DNA of 33,451 nucleotides from a virus (IMGVR_UViG_3300012000_000074:1-33451), one strand, 5' to 3'; shown: positions 7,337-15,221, counted from the first letter of the stretch. Notes: generated by a model not told the origin, from the letters alone. Numbers and translations are program-made.

Positions 7337-8976
7337 TGTGTAATATTTTTACCCCTATTTTAGCGGTGGCTGCTGCTGGTTTAGCCGGTGGATTAGGACT
7401 AGACATAGCTGCCAACATGAATACGCAACTGACTACATTTGCAAATCCTGCTTCCCTCAGTGGTGCAGCACAGGGATTACTTGCAATACCGGGAGTGGAT
7501 CCTAGTATAGTAAATGCAGTAAAAACTGTTCCTAGTTTTGCATCTGGGGTGATTCCAACGAATTTAATATCGCAGATACCAACCGGGCTTGCCTTGAATA
7601 ACAATAATTTAATTGGTGATATTATCAGTCGGACTGATGCTCTATTGGCCAACGGTCCTACTAGTCTTATTAAGAATTTGGATATAGCCAATGGTTACGC
7701 TCAGAATAACTTTAATTTGCTAGGTAGTCTACAACAAATATCAGGAATGGATTTGGCACAGAATCCCATGGGATTTAGTCTTAATAGTATTCGTAATCTA
7801 GCCACTGCGGGAATTGGCAGTCAGTTTAACAATTTATCTAGCGGCGCTTTTACCGCCTTCACTGGACAGCTTACCAATGATTTTGGTACTATGTTTAAGG
7901 TCGGTGATCTTGCTGCATTCACACCAACAGGCATAGTACAAAATCTAATAGATCAAGGTTTTGGTGATACTATTAGTGCCGCAATTTCCAAAGTAGCGCC
8001 CGGTGTCAATCTTGCCAATTTGGCGGCAATTGATTCTAGACTTATAGAACAGGCCATGAATACAATACAAGGTAGAGAATTAAATCAAATACTTGATAGC
8101 TGTCAATTTGTTCCGCAATCTAGTTTAAGTTCATTGGCAGATGTGTTAAATCCCAGCAAGGTATTGAGTAGTGCCACACAATCTTTGTTTCCTGATCTGG
8201 CCACAAGAGGTCTTAGTGCTGTTTCGGACAAACTAGGTGCCGTGGCAGGTACCGGAGGAAACTTTGAATCTTGGAAAGATTGGGGTACCATGCTCGGTGG
8301 ATTTAAGGAACCCGGCCTTAGTTATTTGACATCAGCAGCAGCCAATACAAGCAATTGGCAGGCGGCATTTACACCATTATTGGCCAGTCAATCTGGAAGT
8401 GGTGTGTTCAATAATCCCACAATGACAGACATATTAGGAAGTTTAACTGGTGAAGGATATACAGCGAATATTGCAGCGATGATCAGTGGACAAACATCAT
8501 TAATGCAATCGTCATTGGGTACAAATTTAATGAGTGCCATTACAGCAGCAAAGGCCGATCCAACTAATCCCAGCGGAGCTGCTGCTATTTCAGCTGCCGC
8601 TTCTGCTATAACAGGCAGTGGTAATGCACAAGTTCAACAGTTGATTAGTCAAGGCAATACGGCATTTTCTAGTGTTTTCCATAGGTACACATCCGAGCGT
8701 GTGAACCAAAACGAGGCCGGTATAGATACCACCTTAAATGGTAATAAATCAGATGTCATGAGTTGGATTCCAAGTTTGCATAGCTTACATGCTGATGAGA
8801 TGTCACTGGGGTATGGCAATCTGGTAAAGAATTTGGCCACCAATGACTTAACCGGAGAAGCTATCAGGACGGCCATTGAGGTCGAAGGACCAAATCTTGC
8901 CAATCTGCAAAGATATGGTCTTTCTGCACAAAGCACAGTCAATCCAACTGAATACGCCAAAAAAATAGCGACCTAA
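7336..8976 (+). CDS. Large Ala/Ser/Asn-rich structural protein
   Basis: A 546-residue, low-complexity protein rich in Ala, Ser, Asn, Gly and Leu with few charged residues until the C-terminal 90. The first 30 residues are hydrophobic with small side chains (ILAVAAAGLAGGLGLDIAA) and could be membrane-active or a packing helix. Repeated short patterns such as N-N-L-x-x-G and S-S-L resemble phage tail or baseplate proteins. Its place after the PAAR-peptidase gene suggests a baseplate or injected virion protein (inference). There is no ribosome site in front of the ATG; a TAAATA box lies 11 bases upstream. Confidence 0.65.
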   Translation: MCNIFTPILAVAAAGLAGGLGLDIAANMNTQLTTFANPASLSGAAQGLLAIPGVDPSIVNAVKTVPSFASGVIPTNLISQIPTGLALNNNNLIGDIISRTDALLANGPTSLIKNLDIANGYAQNNFNLLGSLQQISGMDLAQNPMGFSLNSIRNLATAGIGSQFNNLSSGAFTAFTGQLTNDFGTMFKVGDLAAFTPTGIVQNLIDQGFGDTISAAISKVAPGVNLANLAAIDSRLIEQAMNTIQGRELNQILDSCQFVPQSSLSSLADVLNPSKVLSSATQSLFPDLATRGLSAVSDKLGAVAGTGGNFESWKDWGTMLGGFKEPGLSYLTSAAANTSNWQAAFTPLLASQSGSGVFNNPTMTDILGSLTGEGYTANIAAMISGQTSLMQSSLGTNLMSAITAAKADPTNPSGAAAISAAASAITGSGNAQVQQLISQGNTAFSSVFHRYTSERVNQNEAGIDTTLNGNKSDVMSWIPSLHSLHADEMSLGYGNLVKNLATNDLTGEAIRTAIEVEGPNLANLQRYGLSAQSTVNPTEYAKKIAT

Positions 8977-8992
8977 GATATTACCCGGGTCA

Positions 8993-9592
8993 GTGCGTCT
9001 CTATAAAGGAATTATTTTGGAAAATTGTGATTCAAAGTATGTGATTCATTCTCATGTTCAAAAATACTTAATCCAATTTATTGGAATAGCTTTGATGGTC
9101 ATTGGTGCCTATGCCTGTTATGGTTTAACCAAATGGGTCATTGAATCTAAATTCAACCGATTGGAAGAAGTAAAAGGCAGCATGATCACAGCTGAACATC
9201 GCGAACGTCAATTGGACTGTCTGGCTCGTAATATCTATTTTGAAGCTGCCAACGAGCCATTTGAAGGCAAAGTTGCTGTGGCACAGGTCACAATGAATCG
9301 TGCCAATCATCAAGGCTTCCCCGACGATATCTGCCGTGTGATTTATCAAAAAAACATCATCTATCAACGTGTGATCTGTCAGTTCAGTTGGTACTGCGAT
9401 CGAGCAAGTGCCAGTCGCATTATACATCGATCTGTGTATAATGAAAGTATGGATGTGGCAAAAAAGGTTCTATTAGAAGGTTTTAGATTACCGAGCCTGA
9501 CTCAGGCGCTCTACTATCATGCCGACTATGTCAATCCGGGTTGGAAGCGCGAGCGTATTGCCAAAATTGGTCGTCATATTTTTTATAAGTGA
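8993..9592 (+). CDS. SleB-type cell-wall hydrolase with N-terminal membrane anchor
   Basis: A protein of about 199 residues. One strong transmembrane segment near residues 28-48 (FIGIALMVIGAYACYG) is followed by a Hydrolase_2/SleB domain: LARNIYFEAANEP with the probable catalytic Glu, then QVTMNRA, CQFSWYCD and ALYYHADYVNPGW. This family hydrolyses peptidoglycan. With an N-terminal anchor or signal-arrest segment it fits a phage endolysin exported by the host. The start is uncertain: GTG at 8993 gives the full length, while TTG at 9017 is preceded by the better ribosome site (AAAGGA, 9005-9010). Followed by a small membrane protein, as in a lysis cassette. Confidence 0.85.
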   Translation: MRLYKGIILENCDSKYVIHSHVQKYLIQFIGIALMVIGAYACYGLTKWVIESKFNRLEEVKGSMITAEHRERQLDCLARNIYFEAANEPFEGKVAVAQVTMNRANHQGFPDDICRVIYQKNIIYQRVICQFSWYCDRASASRIIHRSVYNESMDVAKKVLLEGFRLPSLTQALYYHADYVNPGWKRERIAKIGRHIFYK

Positions 9593-9600
9593 AACAGATA

Positions 9601-9942
9601 ATGAAAACAAATCAATCGTTGGATCAAACAGTGCAATATATTGCCGGTCTACCCAGGGTCATTCTGGGTTTTGTTAGTGATCATTTGGGTAATGTCAGTG
9701 CACATACCCTAGGATGGCTAATGATAGTCATGCTGCATCTCAGCAGTGTGCCTACCTTACTTGCTGTTTTGACTAATCAGAGCGATCGTATGCCGCCTGT
9801 GGACGTCATGTTATTTGTCTGGGCTGCTCTAATAGCTGTATTTTTCAAAAGTTTATTTGAAAGAAATTTTCTCTATATAGCCACAATCTGTTTGGGATTC
9901 TGCGGACAAACTGTACTCATGAGTTTGATACTTTTTAAGTAA
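9601..9942 (+). CDS. Small membrane protein, holin candidate
   Basis: A 113-residue protein if started at ATG 9601; an alternative GTG at 9589 overlaps the hydrolase stop. It has about three hydrophobic stretches: LGWLMIVMLHLSSVPTLLA, VDVMLFVWAALIAVFF and FLYIATICLGFCGQTVLMSL, and ends on a lysine. Size, topology and position right behind a cell-wall hydrolase are those of a holin. No family signature was recognised, so the role is inferred. Confidence 0.65.
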   Translation: MKTNQSLDQTVQYIAGLPRVILGFVSDHLGNVSAHTLGWLMIVMLHLSSVPTLLAVLTNQSDRMPPVDVMLFVWAALIAVFFKSLFERNFLYIATICLGFCGQTVLMSLILFK

Positions 9943-9962
9943 ATACTAAGTGAACAAAGGAG
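9940..9962 (+). promoter_or_regulatory. Possible late promoter box and ribosome site
   Basis: TAAATA at 9940-9945, in the same form as the boxes before the genes at 7336 and 28651. Transcription would start near 9951. A strong ribosome site AAGGAG (9957-9962) follows, for the gene at 9969. Confidence 0.35.
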
Positions 9963-9968
9963 TTCCAA

Positions 9969-10205
9969 ATGTCAAAACGTACCAACGTAATAGCTGAACC
10001 CGATGCAAACGTAGTAGAACTAGAAGAAACTGATGATCTAGATATTGAAAGCACTGATATAGGTTTTTTACTTGACAAAGACGGTAATCTCAAAACGGTT
10101 TTTGGTCCCGAAAGCGGATTTACAGACCCAAACGAAACAGTAGCAGCAATTTTGGAAATTCTGGGCGTGGACGAACTTACAGCGCCTAATCGCATTCTGC
10201 ACTAA
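9969..10205 (+). CDS. Small acidic phage protein
   Basis: A 78-residue, strongly acidic protein (VVELEETDDLDIESTD in the middle) with a good ribosome site six bases upstream of the ATG. The sequence GFLLDKDGNLKTVFGPESG suggests a beta hairpin and the end a short helix (ETVAAILEILGV). Possible late promoter upstream and a terminator-like hairpin downstream. No recognised family. Confidence 0.7.
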   Translation: MSKRTNVIAEPDANVVELEETDDLDIESTDIGFLLDKDGNLKTVFGPESGFTDPNETVAAILEILGVDELTAPNRILH

Positions 10206-10234
10206 GTTGTTGAAAAACAACACCTTGTGGCGTT

Positions 10235-10281
10235 AAAACAACACTCGTTTGCCTAAAAAACAGACATTTGAGTGTTGTTTT
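10235..10281 (+). terminator. Inverted repeat, probable terminator
   Basis: A perfect 12-base inverted repeat: AAAACAACACTC (10235-10246) and GAGTGTTGTTTT (10270-10281), with a 23-base loop. Because the arms begin with A and end with T runs it could stop transcription in either direction. A shorter GTTGTT/AACAAC hairpin lies at 10206-10221. It separates the gene ending at 10205 from the promoter at 10293. Confidence 0.55.
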
Positions 10282-10292
10282 CCTGCCACAAT

Positions 10293-10321
10293 TTGACAGC
10301 GGTTGCCCATTTTGCTATACT
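10293..10321 (+). promoter_or_regulatory. Sigma-70 promoter with extended -10
   Basis: TTGACA (10293-10298), 17 bases, TATACT (10316-10321), with TG one base before the -10 hexamer (TGCTATACT). Predicted start of transcription is about 10328, which is the ATG of the GIY-YIG gene. Confidence 0.85.
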
Positions 10322-10327
10322 ATGAGT

Positions 10328-10648
10328 ATGGAAAATGCAAAACGCAAACGCAGACAAGACACCCGACATGCTGTCTACATGTTGGTCAATACCGTGACCG
10401 ACCAGCATTATGTGGGCATTACAGTGTGTGGCGGCCAAGTTAATCGTGCTCTCAAAATACGCTGGCAAAAGCATGTTCGCAGAGCACTAACTGAGAACAA
10501 ATCGTGGGCTTTATGCCGCAGTATTAGGTCGCATGGTCCCGAGGTTTTTGCTATACTATTAGTTGATGTTGTTAGAGGTCGTAAGCCCGCTCACGCTGTA
10601 GAGCGTGAAATTGTTAACAGTTGTAACCCAGAACTTAACTCTCATTAA
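10328..10648 (+). CDS. GIY-YIG endonuclease
   Basis: A 106-residue single-domain nuclease. The GIY-YIG core reads AVYMLVNTV followed by HYVGIT (residues 15-32). The conserved Arg lies in LKIRWQKH and the metal-binding Glu in HAVEREIVN, followed by the usual NPELNSH ending. Such stand-alone proteins in phages are often homing endonucleases of the Seg type. Starts at 10322 and 10268 are also in frame, but 10268 lies before the promoter and 10322 abuts the -10 box. No ribosome site is visible, so translation may be leaderless. Confidence 0.85.
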   Translation: MENAKRKRRQDTRHAVYMLVNTVTDQHYVGITVCGGQVNRALKIRWQKHVRRALTENKSWALCRSIRSHGPEVFAILLVDVVRGRKPAHAVEREIVNSCNPELNSH

Positions 10649-10658
10649 GGACTTAGTT

Positions 10659-10982
10659 ATGCTAACTGTAGATAAAGATACACAAGAAGCCCCTAATAAA
10701 TGGTGGGCTGCTCAAGACGCTAGAATGCGTAATTATGCTAACAAAAGCCGTTGGGACTCAAAAATCCAACGGCGTGTTGATGCTATGATGATGGCACTTG
10801 ACAGCATTTATAGCGGCCGTATTTACGAAGCATACGGTGTGCGTAGGGTCGCTATTAAAATTGACAGCCCTCAAGTTAAAGACCGTAAATGGTTGCGTAT
10901 TTTGGAAGCAGATTGGGCCGCTGAGGGCGTTACCAAAACTGTAACGCCTAGAGGCATACTGTATCAAATTGCTAAGTTGTAA
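10659..10982 (+). CDS. Phage hypothetical protein
   Basis: A 107-residue basic protein (MLTVDKDTQEAPNKWWAAQD...). The start at 10659 is chosen because AAGGA lies eight bases upstream; an earlier in-frame ATG at 10605 lies in the nuclease gene. The first 50 residues look helical with many Arg, Lys and Trp. The second half has several strands (RRVAIKID, TVTPRGILYQI). Ten bases after the GIY-YIG gene, so probably in the same transcript. I do not recognise it. Confidence 0.7.
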   Translation: MLTVDKDTQEAPNKWWAAQDARMRNYANKSRWDSKIQRRVDAMMMALDSIYSGRIYEAYGVRRVAIKIDSPQVKDRKWLRILEADWAAEGVTKTVTPRGILYQIAKL

Positions 10983-10994
10983 AATAACAACAAG

Positions 10995-11023
10995 TTGACA
11001 GCCTAGACCTTTTTTGCTATACT
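10995..11023 (+). promoter_or_regulatory. Sigma-70 promoter with extended -10
   Basis: TTGACA (10995-11000), 17 bases, TATACT (11018-11023), again as TGCTATACT. The leader contains AAACAACGGAG, which resembles the leaders after the promoters at 32973 and 33354. It drives the gene at 11053. A GTTGT/ACAAC hairpin (10976-10991) precedes it. Confidence 0.88.
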
Positions 11024-11052
11024 AATGGTACACTGAAACAACGGAGATAGAT

Positions 11053-11688
11053 GTGGCTTACAAGAAATTTGCTCCTCGTTTTGTTACACTAGATGCTGCT
11101 CAGAAGCCCCAACTTGAGGCTCTAGAAGCAGTTATTGGTCAACTCAGTGTTCGCGACCGCGACTTTGCTGGTGACCTTATCAGCAACTTTCGTAGGTGGG
11201 GACGGCTCAGCGAAAAACAGTTAGTTTGGGTTGGTACCCTAACTGCTCGTGCTACTGCTCCTGCACCGGCCCCAGTGGCTGCTGTCAATGTTGCCAACAT
11301 CCAGGCCATGTTTGATCGTGCTGGTCGTACGCTCAAGCGTATCAAAGTCAAATTACAGACCGCAGAAGGTCAACCTGTTGCATTTGCTCGTGCAGGTGTT
11401 CACAGCAAGTACGCTGGACAGATCATGATCACAGATGGTGGCTCTTTTGGCGACAACAAGTATTTTGGTCGTATCGACAATGATGGCAACTACCATGCCA
11501 CCAATCGTGCTGGTGCTGATGTACTAGCACTGGTTCAGGAGTTCGCTGCCGAGCCCGAGACCACTGCTGGTCGGTATGGACGTCTTACCGGTAGTTGCTG
11601 CTTTTGCAATCATAGTCTGAAGGACAGCCGTAGCACTGAATTGGGTTACGGTCCGGTGTGTGCTCAGCGTTTTGGGTTGGTCCACTAA
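11053..11688 (+). CDS. DUF6011-type zinc-binding phage protein
   Basis: A 211-residue protein starting at GTG 11053; the ATG two bases earlier leads to a short blocked frame. Residues about 1-70 look helical, followed by an Ala/Pro linker (ATAPAPAPVAAV). A middle domain (about 80-170) has many strands (RIKVKLQTAEGQPVAFARAG, YAGQIMITDGG). The last 40 residues carry a zinc-knuckle motif, CCFCNHSL then LGYGPVCAQRFGL, the signature of DUF6011 proteins. The biochemical role is unknown; nucleic-acid binding is plausible. It has its own strong promoter and is richer in G+C than the next gene. Confidence 0.75.
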   Translation: MAYKKFAPRFVTLDAAQKPQLEALEAVIGQLSVRDRDFAGDLISNFRRWGRLSEKQLVWVGTLTARATAPAPAPVAAVNVANIQAMFDRAGRTLKRIKVKLQTAEGQPVAFARAGVHSKYAGQIMITDGGSFGDNKYFGRIDNDGNYHATNRAGADVLALVQEFAAEPETTAGRYGRLTGSCCFCNHSLKDSRSTELGYGPVCAQRFGLVH

Positions 11689-11700
11689 TTGGAGACTGTA

Positions 11701-12168
11701 ATGGATGATATTTTGACAAAGACTATCTACGGTGAACAACTCAATCAGACTATGACTCTCTCTGAGGCGATAAATTTATTACGGAATGATAATTTACTAA
11801 ACATAGGGGAATTGGCTGAATTAGCCATTAGTATAAAAAGCGGAGTAGCACTTTGCTCTAAAAACACAGAAGCTATCGATTTGGTAACCGGTAAACAAAT
11901 TAAACACGCTTTAGTGACGAGGCCGCCGTCTAGTAAATATTATTTTGCTACTTTAACTATTAAAAAAACTTATTTCCCATTACTTTATGTCATAACTAAT
12001 ACTATCTTGAAAGAACAATATTTTCTTCATATTCCTTATGAAGCACATAAACATTTGAGTGGTAGCTGCACGTCTATATCCTTCGGCAGAGATGGCCACC
12101 CAAAACCCAGTCAATGGTGGAACTATGAAGTTAATTCATTTGAAGAATTATGTGAGCTAGCAAAATAA
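11701..12168 (+). CDS. Possible PD-(D/E)XK-type nuclease, unproven
   Basis: A 155-residue protein with ribosome site GGAG six bases before the ATG at 11701. The N-terminal 45 residues are helical, including LNIGELAELAISIKSG. Then comes TEAIDLVTGKQIKHALV, an arrangement of Asp, seven residues, then Q-I-K that resembles the core of PD-(D/E)XK restriction or homing enzymes. It is followed by strands (YYFATLTIKKTYFPLLYVI) and Ser/Trp-rich loops. The gene is visibly more A+T-rich than the neighbours on both sides, suggesting it was acquired separately. The nuclease idea rests on this one motif. Confidence 0.6.
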   Translation: MDDILTKTIYGEQLNQTMTLSEAINLLRNDNLLNIGELAELAISIKSGVALCSKNTEAIDLVTGKQIKHALVTRPPSSKYYFATLTIKKTYFPLLYVITNTILKEQYFLHIPYEAHKHLSGSCTSISFGRDGHPKPSQWWNYEVNSFEELCELAK

Positions 12169-12169
12169 A

Positions 12170-12421
12170 ATGGACTACTTTACCCAACAAGTCATTGGCA
12201 TGTGGACTATAGGATTTGGAGCAGCCGAAATCGCACGTCAACTTGACTGCTCCATTGAAGAAGTGTACAATATTACAGATGGGTTGGGCTTTGCAGACTT
12301 AGTAGAAGTGCCCGACCTCGAAGAAGAATCCTCAATGCCGCTCAACTACGGAGATGAAGATGACCAAGACAGATCCCTGGCGTGTGATCTACAGCCTAGA
12401 ACTGCACAACAGTCGCCTTAA
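12170..12421 (+). CDS. Small helix-turn-helix protein
   Basis: An 83-residue protein. Residues about 8-35 (GMWTIGFGAAEIARQLDC, then SIEEVYNIT) match a helix-turn-helix of the kind found in sigma-factor region 4 and transposase N-termini. A long acidic tail follows. Its last 60 or so bases overlap the start of the ligase gene in another frame. Probably DNA binding; target unknown. No good ribosome site was found. Confidence 0.6.
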   Translation: MDYFTQQVIGMWTIGFGAAEIARQLDCSIEEVYNITDGLGFADLVEVPDLEEESSMPLNYGDEDDQDRSLACDLQPRTAQQSP

Positions 12422-13691
12422 CAAAGAGGCCATACTTGAAGCCGAAGCCAGGGCCGGTAATACAGAGTTGTTCCAAGGTCTAAGGCTAGCCTTGGATCCC
12501 ATGATCACCTTTGGCATCAGGCAAGTGCCCGAGAAACAGGACAGCGATCAGCAGACCAGTGCCAACGGGCTGAACTACGATACCTTTGCACTGGCTGTGA
12601 CAGGCTTTGTCACACGCAACATCACCGGCCATGCTGCTCGTGATTTTGTGAATCATCTCATGTTGGCCAGTACACAAGATCAGTGGAACCTGTGGTATCG
12701 TCGTATCTTGATCAAAGACCTGCGCTGCGGTGTCAGTGAAAAAACTGTTAACAAGGTGGTAGAACATGATTACCCTGGTTTCCGCATCCCTGTGTTTGGT
12801 TGCCAACTTGCTCACGATAGTACTGGTCATGAAGCAAAATTGGCAGGAACAAAACTCATTGAAGTCAAGTTGGACGGCGTTCGTGTCGTCACTGTTGTGC
12901 ATCCAGACGGTCGAGTTGATCAGTTTAGTCGTAACGGTAAAGAGCTGGTAAACTTTGGTCATATCAAAACTCAGTTTCATGCCATTGCTGAACATCTGCC
13001 CGAAGCCATGGTGTTTGATGGCGAGGTAATGAGTTCGAGTTTCCAGGACCTGATGCGCCAGGTTCATCGAAAAAGTGATGTCAGTGCCAATGATGCTGTA
13101 CTACATTTATTTGATGCCCTGCCCTTATCAGCATTTGAACAAGGTCGGTATGCGAGCCCGCAGTATGAGCGTAGTGCCTTTCTCAAAGTGTTTTATGAGA
13201 GGCACCAACGAGAACTCGCAAATGTGCGTGTATTAGGTCAAGAGCTGGTAGACCTAGATACCGACAAGGGTCAGGCTCGATTCCGTGAGATCAATCGTGA
13301 AGCCATTGCAGGCGGCTACGAAGGTGTCATGATCAAAGATGTTGATGCTGTGTACGAATGCAAGCGTACAGCAAGTTGGCTCAAACTCAAGCCCTTTATT
13401 GAAGTCAGTTTAACTGTAGTGGATGTCGAAGCCGGCACTGGTAAGAATCAAGGTCGTTTAGGAGCATTGGTTTGCGAAGGAATAGATGATGGACGACAGA
13501 TACGAGTTAATGTTGGCAGTGGCTACAGCGACAGTCTACGCGACACTATTTGGACTAATCTTGACCGGGTACGGGGACAAGTGGTTGAGATACGTGCGGA
13601 CGCAGTTACTCAAAATCAGGATGGCAGCTATTCGCTTAGATTTCCCAGGTTTCTCAAATTTAGGGGTTTTGAACATGGCGAAAAAATCTGA
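12360..13691 (+). CDS. ATP-dependent DNA ligase
   Basis: Joins nicked DNA using ATP, needed in replication and recombination. It is 443 residues from ATG 12360 (GGAG six bases upstream; the ATG at 12354 touches that site and is less likely). A helical N-terminal domain (about 1-155) resembles the T4 gp30 type. The nucleotidyltransferase core has motif I EVKLDGVR with Lys170 as adenylation site, motif III FDGEV, motif IV EGVMIK and motif V SWLKLKP. An OB-fold follows (about 345-443: VEAGTGKNQGRLGALVCEG). The order is complete and the length usual for phage ligases. The C-terminus overlaps the next gene. Confidence 0.93.
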   Translation: MTKTDPWRVIYSLELHNSRLNKEAILEAEARAGNTELFQGLRLALDPMITFGIRQVPEKQDSDQQTSANGLNYDTFALAVTGFVTRNITGHAARDFVNHLMLASTQDQWNLWYRRILIKDLRCGVSEKTVNKVVEHDYPGFRIPVFGCQLAHDSTGHEAKLAGTKLIEVKLDGVRVVTVVHPDGRVDQFSRNGKELVNFGHIKTQFHAIAEHLPEAMVFDGEVMSSSFQDLMRQVHRKSDVSANDAVLHLFDALPLSAFEQGRYASPQYERSAFLKVFYERHQRELANVRVLGQELVDLDTDKGQARFREINREAIAGGYEGVMIKDVDAVYECKRTASWLKLKPFIEVSLTVVDVEAGTGKNQGRLGALVCEGIDDGRQIRVNVGSGYSDSLRDTIWTNLDRVRGQVVEIRADAVTQNQDGSYSLRFPRFLKFRGFEHGEKI

Positions 13692-13935
13692 CATGTCCAA
13701 GGACATGATTAAAAGTCTACTGTATGGTGCCATTGTTGAGATGCAAGACAGTCGCAATTACTATATTCGTAGTTCAGTGGGTCCAGAATACAGTTCATGG
13801 ACCGAAGAAGGGCAGCAGCAGTTGTCTAATCTAATGGCCATAATCTCCCAGCAGGTTGACCTTTATGAGCGAGAACAGTTAAAATTGCGTAGCCAACAGT
13901 ATATGTTAGCCGAACTCAAGAAGGATCATGAATGA
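13675..13935 (+). CDS. Small helical protein
   Basis: An 86-residue protein started at ATG 13675, with AGGGG eight bases upstream. An upstream in-frame start at 13486 lies inside the ligase gene and is rejected. Helices dominate: KDMIKSLLYGAIVEMQDSR, then EEGQQQLSNLMAIISQQVDL, then a charged coiled-coil-like end (REQLKLRSQQYMLAELKKD). Overlaps ligase by 17 bases and the DUF2693 gene by four. Unknown role. Confidence 0.7.
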   Translation: MAKKSDMSKDMIKSLLYGAIVEMQDSRNYYIRSSVGPEYSSWTEEGQQQLSNLMAIISQQVDLYEREQLKLRSQQYMLAELKKDHE

Positions 13936-14204
13936 GTGCAATTGAATTAGTTGGTATTGATTCAGAAGAGAGAGCCATGTGGTTGCGTGATTTGTTAAAG
14001 TCGGGCACCTATGAAGTTACTTTTACTAAGTTATCAGGTGAAGAACGAGTAATGCCCTGTACCTTGCAAGAAAGTCAATTGCCTATTAGACTAGCCGAAA
14101 GCAAGAAAAAATTCAACGCAGAGACTCTAAGCGTCTGGTGCACCGATCGCCAAGAATGGCGCAGTTTTCGTGTGATGAATGTGACAGGTATTAGAGCTCT
14201 ATGA
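13932..14204 (+). CDS. DUF2693-like phage protein
   Basis: A 90-residue protein with the pattern WLRDLLKSGTYEVTFTKLSG, then ERVMPCTLQ and VWCTDRQEWRSFRVMNVTGI, as seen in the widespread phage family DUF2693 (small SH3-like or WYL-like beta fold). The function of the family is not known to me. It overlaps neighbours by four bases on each side (ATGA), so it belongs to the ligase operon. Confidence 0.8.
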   Translation: MSAIELVGIDSEERAMWLRDLLKSGTYEVTFTKLSGEERVMPCTLQESQLPIRLAESKKKFNAETLSVWCTDRQEWRSFRVMNVTGIRAL

Positions 14205-14422
14205 GAAAGTATCTACAATTTACTAACATTCCTGAACTGCTAGAGTTGTTTCCTTTAGACCCATGGTCTCGCCGGGGACTAATTGAAGTGCTCAGACGGG
14301 CCAATATTGGTTATGTTTATACACCTACCACCATGGGTGCAATGAGTTTTAAGCTGCATACTAGAGAAGATTTTGATCTTGCATTTAAATTAGCTAAAGC
14401 ATATTATGAAGAAGACCATTGA
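14201..14422 (+). CDS. Small phage hypothetical protein
   Basis: A 73-residue protein (MRKYLQFTNIPELLELFPLD...). It has mixed helices and a strand (IGYVYTPTTMGAMSFKL), then a helix with KLAKAYYEE. No motif is recognised. Four-base overlap with the previous gene and a 17-base overlap with the next. Confidence 0.65.
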   Translation: MRKYLQFTNIPELLELFPLDPWSRRGLIEVLRRANIGYVYTPTTMGAMSFKLHTREDFDLAFKLAKAYYEEDH

Positions 14423-14648
14423 TCCATCAACATTCGAACCCGTATTTGAACGACGATCAGACACACATTGGATAATTCAATTAGAGGAAGATCCCGAAAC
14501 CGGTGATGTAATCATGCCTTTACCTGAGGAAATGTTACAGAGCCAGGGATGGCAAATCGGTGACGAACTAACTTGGAATATTGAAGAAGATGGAACAGCG
14601 ACCCTCACTAGACGATCCGCCGACTCTGAGCTCAAGCCCGGATCGTAA
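14406..14648 (+). CDS. AbrB/MazE-like small protein
   Basis: An 80-residue acidic protein. The segment GDVIMPLPEEMLQSQGW, then GDELTWNIEEDGTATL, follows the swapped-hairpin pattern of AbrB/MazE-type proteins (a strand, the phrase P-x-x-x-L, GWxxGD, then a strand). These are DNA-binding regulators or antitoxin halves. The N-terminal extension (EPVFERRSDTHWIIQLEED) is not typical. No toxin gene is recognised next to it, so a role as free regulator or structural scaffold is equally possible. Confidence 0.65.
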   Translation: MKKTIDPSTFEPVFERRSDTHWIIQLEEDPETGDVIMPLPEEMLQSQGWQIGDELTWNIEEDGTATLTRRSADSELKPGS

Positions 14649-15156
14649 TACTTTTCAACACCAGCATTATTTGGCCAGACAGGCTGGGAAAGGACTCACC
14701 GTAGAAAATGATGACACCACTCGAATTATGGATGAATTCTTCCTCAGCGAAGCCGAACAGCGTAGACAGCGTGAAGCCGAGCCCGGGTGGGCAGAAAACA
14801 ATCTGGAGTACGACCTCCGTACCTGTGAGTGGATGTTGGCTAAGGTCAGAGCCAGCCGAGCCTATGCTCAAAACCTCTATGCCGCAATGTGCAACAATGA
14901 CTTCCAAAAATTGGAGGTAATGCCTATCTTGGAAAATCGTCGGTGGCATTGTAGTTGGCGTTATGCTGGAGGTATCATAGCAGACATGCGACAAGAAGGC
15001 GACTACATAGATTGGTACTGTTCGGGCATTCGGAGTGACGATGACATAGCCCGCAATGTCTATGTGGGAGAAGGCGTCATCACAGAAGAAATCCACCAAG
15101 ACCTCAAGCGGTTGGGTTGGGTGGCCGCTTCGGGCGGCGACTGGGAATCAATGTAG
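14590..15156 (+). CDS. Conserved-looking phage protein of unknown role
   Basis: A 188-residue protein from ATG 14590, overlapping the AbrB-like gene by 59 bases. The first 60 residues are polar and probably disordered. The middle is helical (EYDLRTCEWMLAKVRASRAY). The C-terminal part, HCSWRYAGGIIADMRQ then DYIDWYCSG and GEGVITEEIHQDL, looks well conserved and folded. Three Trp and two Cys cluster there. No catalytic motif is named. Last gene before the promoter at 15166. Confidence 0.7.
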   Translation: MEQRPSLDDPPTLSSSPDRNTFQHQHYLARQAGKGLTVENDDTTRIMDEFFLSEAEQRRQREAEPGWAENNLEYDLRTCEWMLAKVRASRAYAQNLYAAMCNNDFQKLEVMPILENRRWHCSWRYAGGIIADMRQEGDYIDWYCSGIRSDDDIARNVYVGEGVITEEIHQDLKRLGWVAASGGDWESM

Positions 15157-15165
15157 CCAAAAGCA

Positions 15166-15194
15166 TTGACTTCCGCAGAAGTAAACTATATAAT
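15166..15194 (+). promoter_or_regulatory. Sigma-70 promoter
   Basis: TTGACT (15166-15171), 17 bases, TATAAT (15189-15194). The -10 box is a perfect consensus. Start of transcription is about 15201, and AAGGAG (15210-15215) precedes the ATG at 15222. Confidence 0.88.
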
Positions 15195-15221
15195 CAAATC
15201 TCTTATTAAAAGGAGCCCGCA

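Noticed and set aside
7320-7691. Minus-strand frame of 123 codons
   Set aside because: Antisense to the start of the large structural gene; no ribosome site or family resemblance.
12486-13067. Minus-strand open frame of 193 codons
   Set aside because: Lies wholly inside the ligase gene, which has all family motifs; the product is rich in His, Cys and Met with no recognisable fold.
14632-15099. Minus-strand frame of 155 codons
   Set aside because: Entirely antisense to the better supported gene at 14590-15156 and lacks a ribosome site.
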